From an uncultured Tenacibaculum sp. (lineage in GTDB: Bacteria > Bacteroidota > Bacteroidia > Flavobacteriales > Flavobacteriaceae), in the NCBI RefSeq assembly GCF_947494125.1, contig NZ_CANLTU010000003.1, positions 310,001 through 374,000 of the forward strand: a stretch of 64,000 nucleotides of DNA, written 5' to 3'. Each line of letters begins with the position of its first letter. Position 1 is the first letter of the stretch. The notes under the pieces were generated by a model. It saw only the letters and a program-made list of their open reading frames with translations, made no database searches and had not been told where the DNA came from. Positions 18,599-27,001 of the stretch are shown piece after piece. Made by a program: the position numbers and the translations under genes.

Positions 18599-18940
18599 AT
18601 GCTCGAACACAATAAAGAAATTGAAAAAATAATTGAAAGGAACCTAACCGAATCTTCATCTGAATCTGAAATTGACAAGTTTATATCGGATTTAAAAAAA
18701 GTTGGTTCTAATCCGATTATAACAATGAAAATAATTGTAAAAAAGCTAAATATCGATTTCGGAAAAGCAAAAGATATGGTCTTTAATTCATCTGCTTGGG
18801 GTTTTCTATATTCTCAACCTAATCCATTTAATCAGGAATTTTTGGACATTGTTTCTGAAAATGCTGACCAAGTGGAACGAAAAAATGGAAAGGTTATTTC
18901 TGTAACTTATAAATTGGACAAAGATTCTGAAAACAATTAG
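18599..18940 (+). CDS. Small helical protein of unknown function (island)
   Basis: I do not recognise this family. The frame is open from 18545, but those first 18 codons lie inside the inverted repeat, so I take the ATG at 18599, giving 113 residues beginning MLEHNKEIEKIIERN. The protein is charged and helical, with a possible small helix-turn-helix-like segment (NPIITMKIIVKKLNIDFGKAKDMV) and a tail VERKNGKVISVTYKLDKD. There is no signal peptide or membrane span. Its stop is 1 bp before the next gene's ATG, so the two are translationally coupled and may form a complex. Immunity protein or antitoxin is a guess only. Confidence 0.6.
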   Translation: MLEHNKEIEKIIERNLTESSSESEIDKFISDLKKVGSNPIITMKIIVKKLNIDFGKAKDMVFNSSAWGFLYSQPNPFNQEFLDIVSENADQVERKNGKVISVTYKLDKDSENN

Positions 18941-18941
18941 A

Positions 18942-19316
18942 ATGAAATTAATAGACGAATTAAATGCGGAAAATGGCTCTTTCTTACTCGAATTAAGAAC
19001 TGATTTTAATTGGAATCATAATTCGTTTATAAACCTACTGTCTGAATTAAATAACGAATGTAAACAAACAAAAGGAGATGAAAATTTATCGAGAGATATT
19101 GCATCTGGAATTTGGTATATATCTGACTTTATAAAAAGTTGGACAAAACATAAAAACTTTCCGAAAAAATACTCTGATGAATATTATAAAAAAGCATATG
19201 AATTAATAAATGATTTGGCTTACTCTTACTTTACATCTGAATCGCCTTATCAATCTGAAAATAAAATTGATAATCATATAACAAAATTAAAAAACGTTTT
19301 ACAACAACGTATATAA
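18942..19316 (+). CDS. Small acidic helical protein of unknown function (island)
   Basis: The 124-residue soluble protein is predicted mainly helical and rich in aromatic and acidic residues (LLELRTDFNWNHNSFINLLS; DIASGIWYISDFIKSWTKHK; YKKAYELINDLAYSYF). I do not recognise a family; the size and composition resemble immunity-type proteins, which is inference only. It is coupled to the preceding 113-residue gene, with 1 bp between stop and start. Its last residues LQQRI and the TAA stop are encoded by the repeat sequence CAACAACGTATATAA, so the repeat has supplied the 3' end of the gene. Confidence 0.65.
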   Translation: MKLIDELNAENGSFLLELRTDFNWNHNSFINLLSELNNECKQTKGDENLSRDIASGIWYISDFIKSWTKHKNFPKKYSDEYYKKAYELINDLAYSYFTSESPYQSENKIDNHITKLKNVLQQRI

Positions 19317-19326
19317 AAAACGTTCA
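19296..19326 (+). repeat. Island repeat, copy c, overlapping a stop codon
   Basis: GTTTTACAAC at 19296-19305 is identical to the reverse complement of the right-arm end of copy b. It is followed by AACGTATATAAAAAACG, which contains the TAA stop of the preceding gene. No matching right arm is seen before the next gene at 19427, so this is a half or decayed copy. Confidence 0.45.
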
Positions 19327-19426
19327 AATAAAGAATATTGAAACGACTATAAACAACAAGAGGAAAGATCTAACACACTCCTTTTAAGATATACTCCATA
19401 CAAAACCATTCATTAAAAAAATATCT

Positions 19427-20236
19427 GTGAATAAATTAACGAATTATACATCCGAAAAGATATTTGTAAGACTATTAACAAATAAGTCTAAGAAAAACTA
19501 TTGGAATTATGTGGGTGAATTACGAAAACGAAAAACTAATGAAATTTTTAAAAGAAGTGTTTTATTAACTAAATCTGAATCTGCTAAGGAAAGAATGATA
19601 GGTACAGATGTGTTATCTCAATTTGGTTTTCCAAGACTTCATAAAAAAGAAATAATAACATTGTTCTTTGATTTATTAAAATCCGAAACGAACAAAAATG
19701 TTATAAACTCAATATTATATGGTATTGGACACAACAACGAAAAGCTAACAAATAAACAAGTTGAACTTCTTTGTTCTTTTCAAAACCATAAAAGTGTATA
19801 TATAAAACACAGTTTAATTTTTTCTCTTCTTACAATTGAAAAAAATAGTGCAATAGATACATTAATAAAATTATCAAATGATAAAGATCCTCACATTAGA
19901 GATTGGTCTACTTTTGGAATCGGAAGTCAAATTGAAACAGATAACGAGAAAATAAGAACTGCTTTATGGAATAGAGTTTCAGACAAAAACAATGAAACTA
20001 AATTCGAAGCTATTTTAGGCCTAGCTCAAAGAAAAGATAAACAAATAAAAGAAGTTTTAAAAAAAGAACTTGAAAACATTGACGAAAATGGTTCTCCTAT
20101 TTTAGAATCTATCGAATTACTTAATGACAATGAGTTTATTCCTTTCTTAGAAAAGAAAGTTCTCGAAAATAAAAAATCAAAAAAAGTAAATGAAGATTGG
20201 CTTTTAGATACCATAAACAAGCTGAACGAAAAATAA
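19427..20236 (+). CDS. HEAT-repeat-like protein (island)
   Basis: The 269-residue protein is built of helical pairs typical of HEAT/PBS-lyase repeats: SAKERMIGTDVLSQFG, NKNVINSILYGIGHN, HKSVYIKHSLIFSLLTI, DKDPHIRDWSTFGIGSQI and NNETKFEAILGLAQRKD. The DPHIRDWSTFGIG unit with its conserved Asp/Arg is the clearest. Such repeats act as protein-binding scaffolds, and the partner is unknown. The only plausible start is GTG at 19427; the next in-frame ATG is past residue 50 and would remove repeat units. It is preceded by 110 bp of non-coding sequence after repeat copy c and has no signal peptide. Confidence 0.75.
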   Translation: MNKLTNYTSEKIFVRLLTNKSKKNYWNYVGELRKRKTNEIFKRSVLLTKSESAKERMIGTDVLSQFGFPRLHKKEIITLFFDLLKSETNKNVINSILYGIGHNNEKLTNKQVELLCSFQNHKSVYIKHSLIFSLLTIEKNSAIDTLIKLSNDKDPHIRDWSTFGIGSQIETDNEKIRTALWNRVSDKNNETKFEAILGLAQRKDKQIKEVLKKELENIDENGSPILESIELLNDNEFIPFLEKKVLENKKSKKVNEDWLLDTINKLNEK

Positions 20237-20262
20237 AGCCCAACGTACAAGCATGAAATTTC
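20237..20262 (+). repeat. Island repeat, copy d (short)
   Basis: The sequence GCCCAACGTACAAGC follows the HEAT gene stop by one base. GCCCAAC matches the integron R'' core RYYYAAC exactly, and CAACGTA is shared with copy c. No paired arm is evident. Confidence 0.3.
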
Positions 20263-20272
20263 ACTTTACATA

Positions 20273-20902
20273 ATGAAAATACTAAATATATTAATCATAA
20301 TATTCTTAGGGCTAACTATTTTTATAACTGTTACCCACCTTAAAAAAACAGAGTCCTATTTAAATTCTGAAACAGGCAGTAAACTAATAGAGTTATTCGA
20401 TGGCGAATTTAAGTGTATATCATATGTAGCTCGTGACTCAGAGAATAACTTAAAAGTACATTTAAATTTTCACCACATTCAAACCAGCTTTAATATTAAA
20501 AAATTGAAAATCAAACTGGATGACAAACAACTAATTTGGATCAAACCCTATAGTGGAATGAAAAATTGGGATAATCCTACTTATAATAATTTCAAAAACA
20601 TTCCTGACACTCTAAAATTTTTATCGCCAGAATCAAACCCATATTATGCATTTGACCATTTGTTTAAAGTTGTAAATCCAAACAATAGATACAAACTTAT
20701 CTTTGAATTAGAAACAAAGGAAAAGAACAAAATTATTAGTAAAAAAATAGAACTCATTAGAGATGAAAAATATGAGCTAAAGCCTTGGGACATGCATAGT
20801 GATATCACTTTTTTATTAATTCCTCTATTCGGACTAATAAGTTTAGTTTTGATAATAATCAGACTTGTAACTAAAAAAACACCTAATACTATCTGTAACT
20901 AA
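20273..20902 (+). CDS. Two-transmembrane protein of unknown function (island)
   Basis: The 209-residue protein has an N-terminal membrane helix (ILNILIIIFLGLTIFITVTHL), an extracytoplasmic domain of about 150 residues (residues 27-175, probably beta-rich, with LKVHLNFHHIQTSFNIKKLK and RYKLIFELETKEK), and a C-terminal helix (ITFLLIPLFGLISLVLIIIRLV) followed by a short Lys/Thr tail. I do not recognise a family. It is the last gene of the same-strand accessory series, 36 bp after the HEAT-repeat gene, and is convergent with the aquaporin gene. Confidence 0.65.
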   Translation: MKILNILIIIFLGLTIFITVTHLKKTESYLNSETGSKLIELFDGEFKCISYVARDSENNLKVHLNFHHIQTSFNIKKLKIKLDDKQLIWIKPYSGMKNWDNPTYNNFKNIPDTLKFLSPESNPYYAFDHLFKVVNPNNRYKLIFELETKEKNKIISKKIELIRDEKYELKPWDMHSDITFLLIPLFGLISLVLIIIRLVTKKTPNTICN

Positions 20903-20942
20903 TTATTTATACAAATTTATTTATTAAAATCTAAAACAAAAA

Positions 20943-21584
20943 CTACCCTTTACCACTTATAAACTTCCATAATAACATAGCTAAAACACTTCCTAATGTT
21001 GGAGCGACAATATATATCCATAAAGCATCTATATTCCCTGAAAGTATTGCTGGCGCTAAACTACGCGCAGGATTAAAAGAACCTCCTGAAATTGGGCCAG
21101 CAATTAAAATAATTCCTGTTACAAAAACACCTATAACAATTCCTGCCAAATGACTGTGTTCTTTTTGACTAGTCATTCCTAAAATTATTAGCATTAAAAA
21201 AAATGTTAGTACTACCTCTAATACAAATGAAGAAAATACCCCTCCCCTTGGCAATGTTTCTCCTAAGGTTTCTGTTGTAGGAAAAATAAAATATAATAAA
21301 ACACTAGCTAAAAAAGCACCAAGAGTTTGAGCAATCACATAATATATCACCTCTCTCTTAGGCATTAACTTACCAACTGCCAAAGCAATGGTAACCGCTG
21401 GATTTATATGCGCTCCAGAAATAGATCCAAAAACATAAATCATTCCTGTTATAACAATTCCAAAAGCAGCTGAAATTCCTAACAACCCTAAGCTTCCATT
21501 AGACAATGAGTTTACAATTACCGCCCCTGTTCCGCAAAAGACTAACACAAAAGTTCCTATAAATTCTGCTAAATATTTTTTCAT
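20943..21584 (-). CDS. MIP family channel (aquaporin or aquaglyceroporin)
   Basis: The 213-residue channel has six membrane helices and two NPA half-helices: GAHINPAVT (NPA at 61-63) and GSFNPARS (171-173). The start is the ATG at 21584; a GTG two codons upstream is less likely. By alignment with E. coli AqpZ the selectivity filter is Phe41, Ile159, Gly168 and Arg174, where AqpZ has Phe, His, Thr and Arg. Loss of His and Thr suggests a wider, less polar pore than a strict water channel. The gene lies downstream of glcG on the same strand, with a terminator between them. Confidence 0.9.
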   Translation of the reverse strand: MKKYLAEFIGTFVLVFCGTGAVIVNSLSNGSLGLLGISAAFGIVITGMIYVFGSISGAHINPAVTIALAVGKLMPKREVIYYVIAQTLGAFLASVLLYFIFPTTETLGETLPRGGVFSSFVLEVVLTFFLMLIILGMTSQKEHSHLAGIVIGVFVTGIILIAGPISGGSFNPARSLAPAILSGNIDALWIYIVAPTLGSVLAMLLWKFISGKG

Positions 21585-21603
21585 AATCACTTATTAGTAT
21601 TCA

Positions 21604-21632
21604 ATAAAAAAAGGATAGCCTTGGCTACCCTC
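21604..21632 (-). terminator. Intrinsic terminator after the GlcG-like gene
   Basis: The stem GGGTAGCC/GGCTATCC on the minus strand (21613-21630) has one mismatch and is followed by a run of seven T's at the left. It lies between glcG and the aquaporin gene, so the two are probably separate transcripts. Confidence 0.75.
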
Positions 21633-21654
21633 TTTTCTTTTATCCCTTACTCTT

Positions 21655-22056
21655 TTAAATCGCGTTAGCTCCTGCTTCTGCTACTGTATGATCGTTTTCA
21701 ACCGAACTACCACTTACTCCAACTGCCCCTATAATGGTTCCATTAGCATCTTTTACAGGTACCCCTCCTGGAAAAGTAATTAAACCGTTATTAGAGTTTT
21801 CTATATTAAATAATGGCGCTCCTGGCTGAGATAACTCTCCTATTACTCCAGTATTCATATCAAAAAAACGAGATGTTTTTGCTTTTTTTATTGATATGTC
21901 TAAAGATCCTAACCATGCACCATCCATACGTGAGAAAGCCACTAAGTTTGCTCCTGCGTCAACAACTGCTATGTTCATTTTTGTATCTATTGCTACAGAC
22001 TTTTCTTTTGCTGCTACAATAATTTTCTCCGCTTGTTCTAATGTTATATTCATCAT
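21655..22056 (-). CDS. GlcG/HbpS family (DUF336) heme-binding-like protein
   Basis: The 133-residue protein spans the whole GlcG/HbpS domain: [57 protein letters not shown], and [24 protein letters not shown]. HbpS of Streptomyces binds heme and senses redox stress. GlcG in E. coli sits in the glycolate locus without a settled role. There is no signal peptide here, so it acts in the cytoplasm. It is a monocistronic gene ended by its own terminator. A second ATG one codon in is an equally possible start. Confidence 0.85.
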   Translation of the reverse strand: MMNITLEQAEKIIVAAKEKSVAIDTKMNIAVVDAGANLVAFSRMDGAWLGSLDISIKKAKTSRFFDMNTGVIGELSQPGAPLFNIENSNNGLITFPGGVPVKDANGTIIGAVGVSGSSVENDHTVAEAGANAI

Positions 22057-22147
22057 CTTATCTTTTATATTTCTGATGCAAAATTACACTAGCTTTAAAG
22101 CTTAAGTGTTACAAGATAGGTTCATCTTGTTATGAAAAAAGGTCAAA

Positions 22148-22987
22148 TTAAATTTCTGATGGATTTATTCCAAACTGATTTTTAAAAGCACTACTAAAGT
22201 TTGATAGATTGTTATACCCCAAATCTAAATATACGTCAGAGGGAGTCATTTCTCCATTCTCTAAAAGTTCTTTCGCTTTGTTCAATCGTTTACTTCTAAA
22301 CCATTTCCCAGGAGATTCATTATATTCTTTAATAAAATGTCTTTTAAAGGTTGAAAGACTCATATTGCATAAAAAAGCAACCTCATCTAAAGTTAGCGAT
22401 GTATATAAGTTTTTTTCTATCGTCTTTTTTAACGGAGATACTTCTTCTGATATTAATGAAAATAAATAATCTTCAAATGATTGTCCATACTTACTAATTA
22501 AGTATAATAACAACTCGTCAAATTTTAAAGACAGTAAGTTTTCTACTACTATTGAGGTGGCATTTTTAATCGTATTTAAAGAGTTCAAATACGAATCTAT
22601 ATAAGCATCGTTTTCAATAAGGTAACAAGAGTTAGACCTTACTTCTCTTTCTTTGGCATTCCCATGCTTTTTAAAAAATTCTTTTAATTTTTCTTCTGAA
22701 AAGAACAAAAGCTTACAATAGTATGTTTCTTCTGCATCCAACAATTCACTCCAAAGGCAATTTCCTTTTTTTATTAAAATTGATTGAGAATTGTCTACTA
22801 AAAATGCGCCTTCAGCAAAATGAACATGTTTTTTACCTTTTTGTAAAAAACTAAACATATGCATGTTTAGATTTACCTTGGTTTTAATAGCGTCTTCATT
22901 CATTTTAAGGTCATACACAAAAAGCTCAGGAAGTTCCGTGCTTGTTGTATAAGATTCCGGTATGTTATCTATAGATTCTTTGCTCAC
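22148..22987 (-). CDS. AraC family transcriptional regulator
   Basis: The 279-residue protein has an N-terminal sensor half with cupin-like strands (MHMFSFLQKGKKHVHFAEGAFLVDNSQSILI is the core region) and a C-terminal HTH pair at about residues 185-279 (LTLDEVAFLCNMSLSTFKRHFIKEY; MTPSDVYLDLGYNNLSNFSSAFKNQFG). The last residues INPSEI match the family's end. It starts 20 bp after the stop of the second cysteine synthase gene on the same strand, so it is probably co-transcribed with it and may control it or respond to a sulfur-amino-acid signal. That link is inference from spacing alone. Confidence 0.85.
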   Translation of the reverse strand: MSKESIDNIPESYTTSTELPELFVYDLKMNEDAIKTKVNLNMHMFSFLQKGKKHVHFAEGAFLVDNSQSILIKKGNCLWSELLDAEETYYCKLLFFSEEKLKEFFKKHGNAKEREVRSNSCYLIENDAYIDSYLNSLNTIKNATSIVVENLLSLKFDELLLYLISKYGQSFEDYLFSLISEEVSPLKKTIEKNLYTSLTLDEVAFLCNMSLSTFKRHFIKEYNESPGKWFRSKRLNKAKELLENGEMTPSDVYLDLGYNNLSNFSSAFKNQFGINPSEI

Positions 22988-23007
22988 TAAGATAGTTTCT
23001 TAAACTG

Positions 23008-24006
23008 TTAATTTAAGAAACCTTGTTCTTGCATCCAAGCGTCAGAATAAATTTTGTCCATGTATCTTATACCATGATCTGGTAAAATTACCACAACCAC
23101 ACTATTTTCATCAAACGCACCTTTGGCTGCATATTGTTCCGTTGCTTGCATTACTGCTCCTGAAGTATAACCACAAAATAGCCCTTCAGTTTTAACCAGC
23201 TCTCTCGATTTTAATGCTGCTTCTTTATCTGAAACTTTTTCGTAGACATCAACTACATCGAAATCGGTTGCAGATGGAATTAGGTTTTTACCTAATCCTT
23301 CTATTTTATATGGTGAAATTTCTTTAGAATCAAACTCTCGAGTCTCATGGTACTTTTTAATAACCGATCCTATCGCATCAACTCCTAAAATTTGGATATT
23401 TGGATTTTGCTCTTTTAAATAACGCCCTGATCCAGAAATAGTTCCTCCTGTTCCACTAGCTACCACTAAATGTGTTACTTTTCCTTCTGTTTGTTCCCAA
23501 ATTTCTGGCCCTGTAGTATGGTAATGTGCTTCTATATTCAATTCATTAAAATATTGATTGATATAGATTGAATTTGGTGTTTCTTTATGAATTGTTTTTG
23601 CTCTTTCATAATATGAACGAGGATCATCTGCTGCTACATTTGCGGGACATATATGTACCTCTGCTCCCATAGTTTTTAAAACATCTATTTTGTTCTGAGA
23701 TGATTTATCACTTACAGCCAAAATACACTTATAACCTTTTACCATGGCTATCATAGCCAAACTAAAACCTGTATTCCCTGAAGTAGTTTCTACAATAGTA
23801 TCACCTGGCTTTAATATTCCTTTCTTCTCAGCATTTTCAACAATATGTAAAGCTATTCTATCCTTAGCGGATTGCCCTGGATTAAAAGCTTCTACTTTCG
23901 CGTAAAATTTACCAGGCAAGCCTTTTATAATTCGATGTAATTTAATTAATGGTGTTTGCCCTACTAATGCTAGTATATTATCGGCTATTTGTTGATTTCT
24001 GTCCAT
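23008..24006 (-). CDS. Cysteine synthase/cystathionine beta-synthase paralogue without CBS domains
   Basis: The 332-residue fold-type II PLP enzyme has the lysine in [10 protein letters not shown] (Lys48), the substrate loop [10 protein letters not shown] and the phosphate-binding loop [10 protein letters not shown]. It closely parallels the 453-residue enzyme at 11695-13056 (shared [23 protein letters not shown] and [16 protein letters not shown] blocks) but stops where the CBS pair would begin. It probably condenses O-acetylserine or serine with sulfide or a thiol. Lack of the CBS module implies it escapes that allosteric control. It is followed after 20 bp by an AraC regulator gene, and a REP-like inverted repeat lies upstream. 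Confidence 0.88.
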   Translation of the reverse strand: MDRNQQIADNILALVGQTPLIKLHRIIKGLPGKFYAKVEAFNPGQSAKDRIALHIVENAEKKGILKPGDTIVETTSGNTGFSLAMIAMVKGYKCILAVSDKSSQNKIDVLKTMGAEVHICPANVAADDPRSYYERAKTIHKETPNSIYINQYFNELNIEAHYHTTGPEIWEQTEGKVTHLVVASGTGGTISGSGRYLKEQNPNIQILGVDAIGSVIKKYHETREFDSKEISPYKIEGLGKNLIPSATDFDVVDVYEKVSDKEAALKSRELVKTEGLFCGYTSGAVMQATEQYAAKGAFDENSVVVVILPDHGIRYMDKIYSDAWMQEQGFLN

Positions 24007-24024
24007 TTTATTTTATAAAAAAAA

Positions 24025-24095
24025 CGTCATTACGAGGATGAATAACGAAGTAATCTTTTGTTGAGACTGTTTCCTTCGTTGCTCTCGCAATGACG
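24025..24095. repeat. REP-like inverted repeat between the cysteine synthase and S9 peptidase genes
   Basis: The ends CGTCATTACGAG (24025-24036) and CTCGCAATGACG (24084-24095) are complementary at 11 of 12 positions. A second inner pair, AACGAAG against CTTCGTT, extends the cruciform. It is richer in GC than its surroundings and matches the type of element (cgtcattgcgag...ctcgcaatgacg) dispersed in many genomes of this phylum, from memory. Confidence 0.65.
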
Positions 24096-24124
24096 CTTAC
24101 ACTCAATCGAGCGCAAAAATATAA

Positions 24125-26287
24125 TTATTTTTTCAACTTATCTTCTAACATTAAAAAGAATGTATATTCTTCTGCTGTTTCTTTTAAAGCATCGAACCTT
24201 CCTGATGCTCCACCATGTCCAGCTTCCATATTGGTATGTAAAAACAACATCTTATCATCTGTTTTTACATCTCTAAGCTTAGCTATCCACTTTGCAGGTT
24301 CCCAATATTGTACTTGACTATCGTGTAAACCTGTAGTAATTAACATATTTGGATATGCTTTTGCTACTACTTGATCGTATGGAGAGTATGATTTAATATA
24401 ATCGTAATATTCTTTATCATTAGGATTCCCCCATTCGTCATATTCACCTGTAGTTAATGGAATACTATCATCTAACATGGTTGAAATTACATCTACAAAT
24501 GGTACTGCCGAAATAATTCCATTGTACAATTCTGGGTTCATGTTTACTATTGCTCCCATTAATAAACCTCCTGCAGATCCTCCCATTGCATATAAATGTT
24601 CTGGTGAAGTATATCCGTTATCTATTAAGTATTTAGAACAATCGATAAAATCGGTAAATGTATTTTTCTTGTTTAACATTTTTCCGTCTTCATACCATTC
24701 TCTTCCTAAATATTGGCTTCCTCTAATATGCGCTAACGCATATACAAAACCTCTATCTAATAAACTTAAACGAGTTGTTGAAAATCCATCAGAAATTGTG
24801 TACCCATAAGAACCATATGCATATTGTAATACTGGAGTATTTTTATCAATCTTAGTTTCTTTATGATGTACTATTGATAATGCTACCTTTTTTCCATCGC
24901 GTGCTGGTACCCAAATACGTTTGCTTACGTAATTATTCTTATCAAACTTTCCGCCTAATACTTCTTGTTCTTTTTTGATTTCTTTTGATTTATCTTTCAT
25001 ATTGAAATCAATAACCGAACTTGGAGTGGTCATAGAATTGTATGAGTAACGAATTACATCTGTATCAAACTCTGGATTTGCGTACACTCCTGCTGAATAT
25101 GTTTCTTCATCAAACGGTAAGTAATAATCTTCTACTCCATCCCAACGCTTAATTCTAATTTTATTTAATCCGTTATTTCTTTCTTCTAAAACTAAATAGT
25201 CTTTAAAGATTGAGAAATCTTCGAATAATGTATCTTCTCTATGTGGAATAACATCAACCCAATTCTCTTTCGTAGTTTTATCTTCTGGAGTTTTCATCAA
25301 CTTAAAGTTGGTTGCTCCATCTTTATTCGTTTTAATATAAAAATGGTCTCCGTAATGTGCTATATCATATTCTAAATCACGCTCACGTGGTTGAACCATT
25401 CTAAATTCTCCATTAGGATTATCTGCTTCTAATACTTGATATTCTGTTGACACTGTATTGTACGAACCTATTACTAAGTATTTTTTCGATTTTGTTTTGG
25501 TTACAAAAGTTCCAAATGTTTCATCTTTTTCTTCAAAAACCAATTCATCTTTAGCAGAATCTGTTCCTAAAACATGCTTGTATATTTGTGAACTACGTAA
25601 TGTTTTTGGATCTTTCTTTGTATAGAATATTGTTTTATTATCGTTAGCCCAAACAGATCCACCTGTAGTATTATCAATCTTATCTGGATAAATTTCTCCC
25701 GTCTCTAAATTTTTAATCTTTATAAAATACTGACGACGGCTTACCGTATCTGTTGCAAAGGTTGTTAATTTATTATCTGGCGATATACTTAAACCTCCTA
25801 ATTGAAAATACTCATGTCCTTCTGCTTCATCATTCACATTGAACATTATTTCTTCTGCTGCTTCTAAATTACTTTTCTTACGACTATAAATAGGGTATTG
25901 TTGTCCTTTTTCATATCGTGTAATATAAAAATACCCACTTTTTTCATAAGGCACAGACTCATCATCTTCCTTAATACGACCTTTCATCTCTTTAAATAAC
26001 TCTTCTTGAAACTCTTTAGTATCTTTAGTTATTTCGTCGTAATATGTGTTCTCAGCTCTTAAGTAATCATATACTTTTTGAGTTTGTTCATCTTTAACTT
26101 CAGCATTTTTTTGCTCGTCTGTTAAACGCATCCAAAAGTAATCGTCGGTACGTACGTCTCCGTGTTTCTCTAAGGTAGTTGGTTGCTTATCAGCTACTGG
26201 AGCTTTTATATCTTTCTTCATTTCTTGTTTTTTGCAGGAAGCAAAAATAAGACTAAATGAGATAGCGGGGAACATATTTTTTTTCAT
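24125..26287 (-). CDS. ptrB: S9 family oligopeptidase B-like serine peptidase, lipoprotein
   Basis: The 720-residue protein has a short signal peptide with a lipobox at about residue 18 (LIFASCKKQ). An N-terminal beta-propeller (about 90-450) is followed by an alpha/beta-hydrolase domain with the nucleophile in AMGGSAGGLLMG (Ser near 569), the acid near TTGLHDSQVQYWEP (about 652) and the histidine in EAGHGGASGR (about 688). Oligopeptidase B cleaves short peptides after basic residues. This exported, lipid-anchored form probably acts on peptides in the periplasm. It is a single gene, divergent from the ybaB gene. Confidence 0.9.
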   Translation of the reverse strand: MKKNMFPAISFSLIFASCKKQEMKKDIKAPVADKQPTTLEKHGDVRTDDYFWMRLTDEQKNAEVKDEQTQKVYDYLRAENTYYDEITKDTKEFQEELFKEMKGRIKEDDESVPYEKSGYFYITRYEKGQQYPIYSRKKSNLEAAEEIMFNVNDEAEGHEYFQLGGLSISPDNKLTTFATDTVSRRQYFIKIKNLETGEIYPDKIDNTTGGSVWANDNKTIFYTKKDPKTLRSSQIYKHVLGTDSAKDELVFEEKDETFGTFVTKTKSKKYLVIGSYNTVSTEYQVLEADNPNGEFRMVQPRERDLEYDIAHYGDHFYIKTNKDGATNFKLMKTPEDKTTKENWVDVIPHREDTLFEDFSIFKDYLVLEERNNGLNKIRIKRWDGVEDYYLPFDEETYSAGVYANPEFDTDVIRYSYNSMTTPSSVIDFNMKDKSKEIKKEQEVLGGKFDKNNYVSKRIWVPARDGKKVALSIVHHKETKIDKNTPVLQYAYGSYGYTISDGFSTTRLSLLDRGFVYALAHIRGSQYLGREWYEDGKMLNKKNTFTDFIDCSKYLIDNGYTSPEHLYAMGGSAGGLLMGAIVNMNPELYNGIISAVPFVDVISTMLDDSIPLTTGEYDEWGNPNDKEYYDYIKSYSPYDQVVAKAYPNMLITTGLHDSQVQYWEPAKWIAKLRDVKTDDKMLFLHTNMEAGHGGASGRFDALKETAEEYTFFLMLEDKLKK

Positions 26288-26323
26288 TTTTATTTAAGTT
26301 CATTAAATTCTTTGTGAAAATAC

Positions 26324-26331
26324 TATTTTTG
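26324..26331 (+). promoter_or_regulatory. Candidate -7 element of the ybaB operon
   Basis: TATTTTTG matches TAnnTTTG, with TTA 18 bp upstream (26303-26305). It lies 30 bp before the ybaB ATG. Confidence 0.5.
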
Positions 26332-26361
26332 CTAGTATATAAATAATAAATACAAAGATTG

Positions 26362-26685
26362 ATGTTTGGAGATATTTCTGGTATGATGGGCAAATTAAAA
26401 AACGCTCAACAAAAAGTTGAAGAAACTAAAAAACGTTTAAATACTGTTTTGATTGATGAATCTGCTGCCAACGGAACTATAAAAGTTACAGTTACTGCTA
26501 ATAGAGAAATAAGAGCAATTTCTATAGATGAATCTATTTTAGAAGACAAAGAAGAATTAGAAGATTATTTAATTTTAACTTTAAACAAAGCACTAAAAAG
26601 AGCCGGAGAGATTAATGAACAAGAATTAGCTGTTGCTGCCAAGGCTGGAATGCCAAATATTCCTGGTATGGATATGTTTAAATAA
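26362..26685 (+). CDS. ybaB: YbaB/EbfC family nucleoid-associated protein
   Basis: The 107-residue protein matches YbaB/EbfC throughout: [39 protein letters not shown], and a helical C-terminal half ending NIPGMDMFK. YbaB dimers bind DNA without strong sequence preference and are usually linked to recombination genes; here they are not. I place the start at the ATG at 26362; a TTG one codon upstream also keeps the frame. It begins a tight three-gene unit with two small membrane proteins, 7 bp from the next gene. Confidence 0.92.
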   Translation: MFGDISGMMGKLKNAQQKVEETKKRLNTVLIDESAANGTIKVTVTANREIRAISIDESILEDKEELEDYLILTLNKALKRAGEINEQELAVAAKAGMPNIPGMDMFK

Positions 26686-26692
26686 TAAAGAA

Positions 26693-26986
26693 ATGCTTGT
26701 ACAGCTTGATGATTATATGTTGCCATGTTTAAACAAAAAATTCTTTGGAATTGATTGTTTAGGTTGTGGTATTCAACGTGCTTTATCTTTAATTTTTAGA
26801 GGTGAATTTGTAGAAGCTTTTAAAATGTATCCTGCTATATACACGTTACTTCTTTTAGCTATTGTTATTATTCTTAACTTCTTTTATAAAGTTAAATATG
26901 CTCAAAAAATAATCAGTATTTTAGCTGTAACAAATATTCTTATTATTGTAATAAGTTATGTTATAAAAATGAATCAATTAATCTAA
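26693..26986 (+). CDS. DUF2752 family membrane protein
   Basis: The 97-residue protein starts at the ATG at 26693; the longer open frame from 26633 would overlap ybaB. It has the DUF2752 signature FFGIDCLGCGIQRALSLIFRGEFVEAFKMYPA, with the paired cysteines, followed by two membrane helices (IYTLLLLAIVIILNFFY; IISILAVTNILIIVISYVI). The family is common in Bacteroidota and of unknown function. It lies 7 bp after ybaB and 15 bp before the next small membrane protein, so all three are probably co-transcribed. Confidence 0.85.
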   Translation: MLVQLDDYMLPCLNKKFFGIDCLGCGIQRALSLIFRGEFVEAFKMYPAIYTLLLLAIVIILNFFYKVKYAQKIISILAVTNILIIVISYVIKMNQLI

Positions 26987-27001
26987 AAATTATATAAAAC
27001 T

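Noticed and set aside
17642..20902. Island as a toxin/immunity cluster
   Set aside because: The gene mix is suggestive, but no toxin domain or secretion signal is visible. Only the repeat structure is supported.
24007..24124. CRISPR or tRNA-like structure
   Set aside because: There is a single inverted repeat and no repeat-spacer periodicity or cloverleaf.
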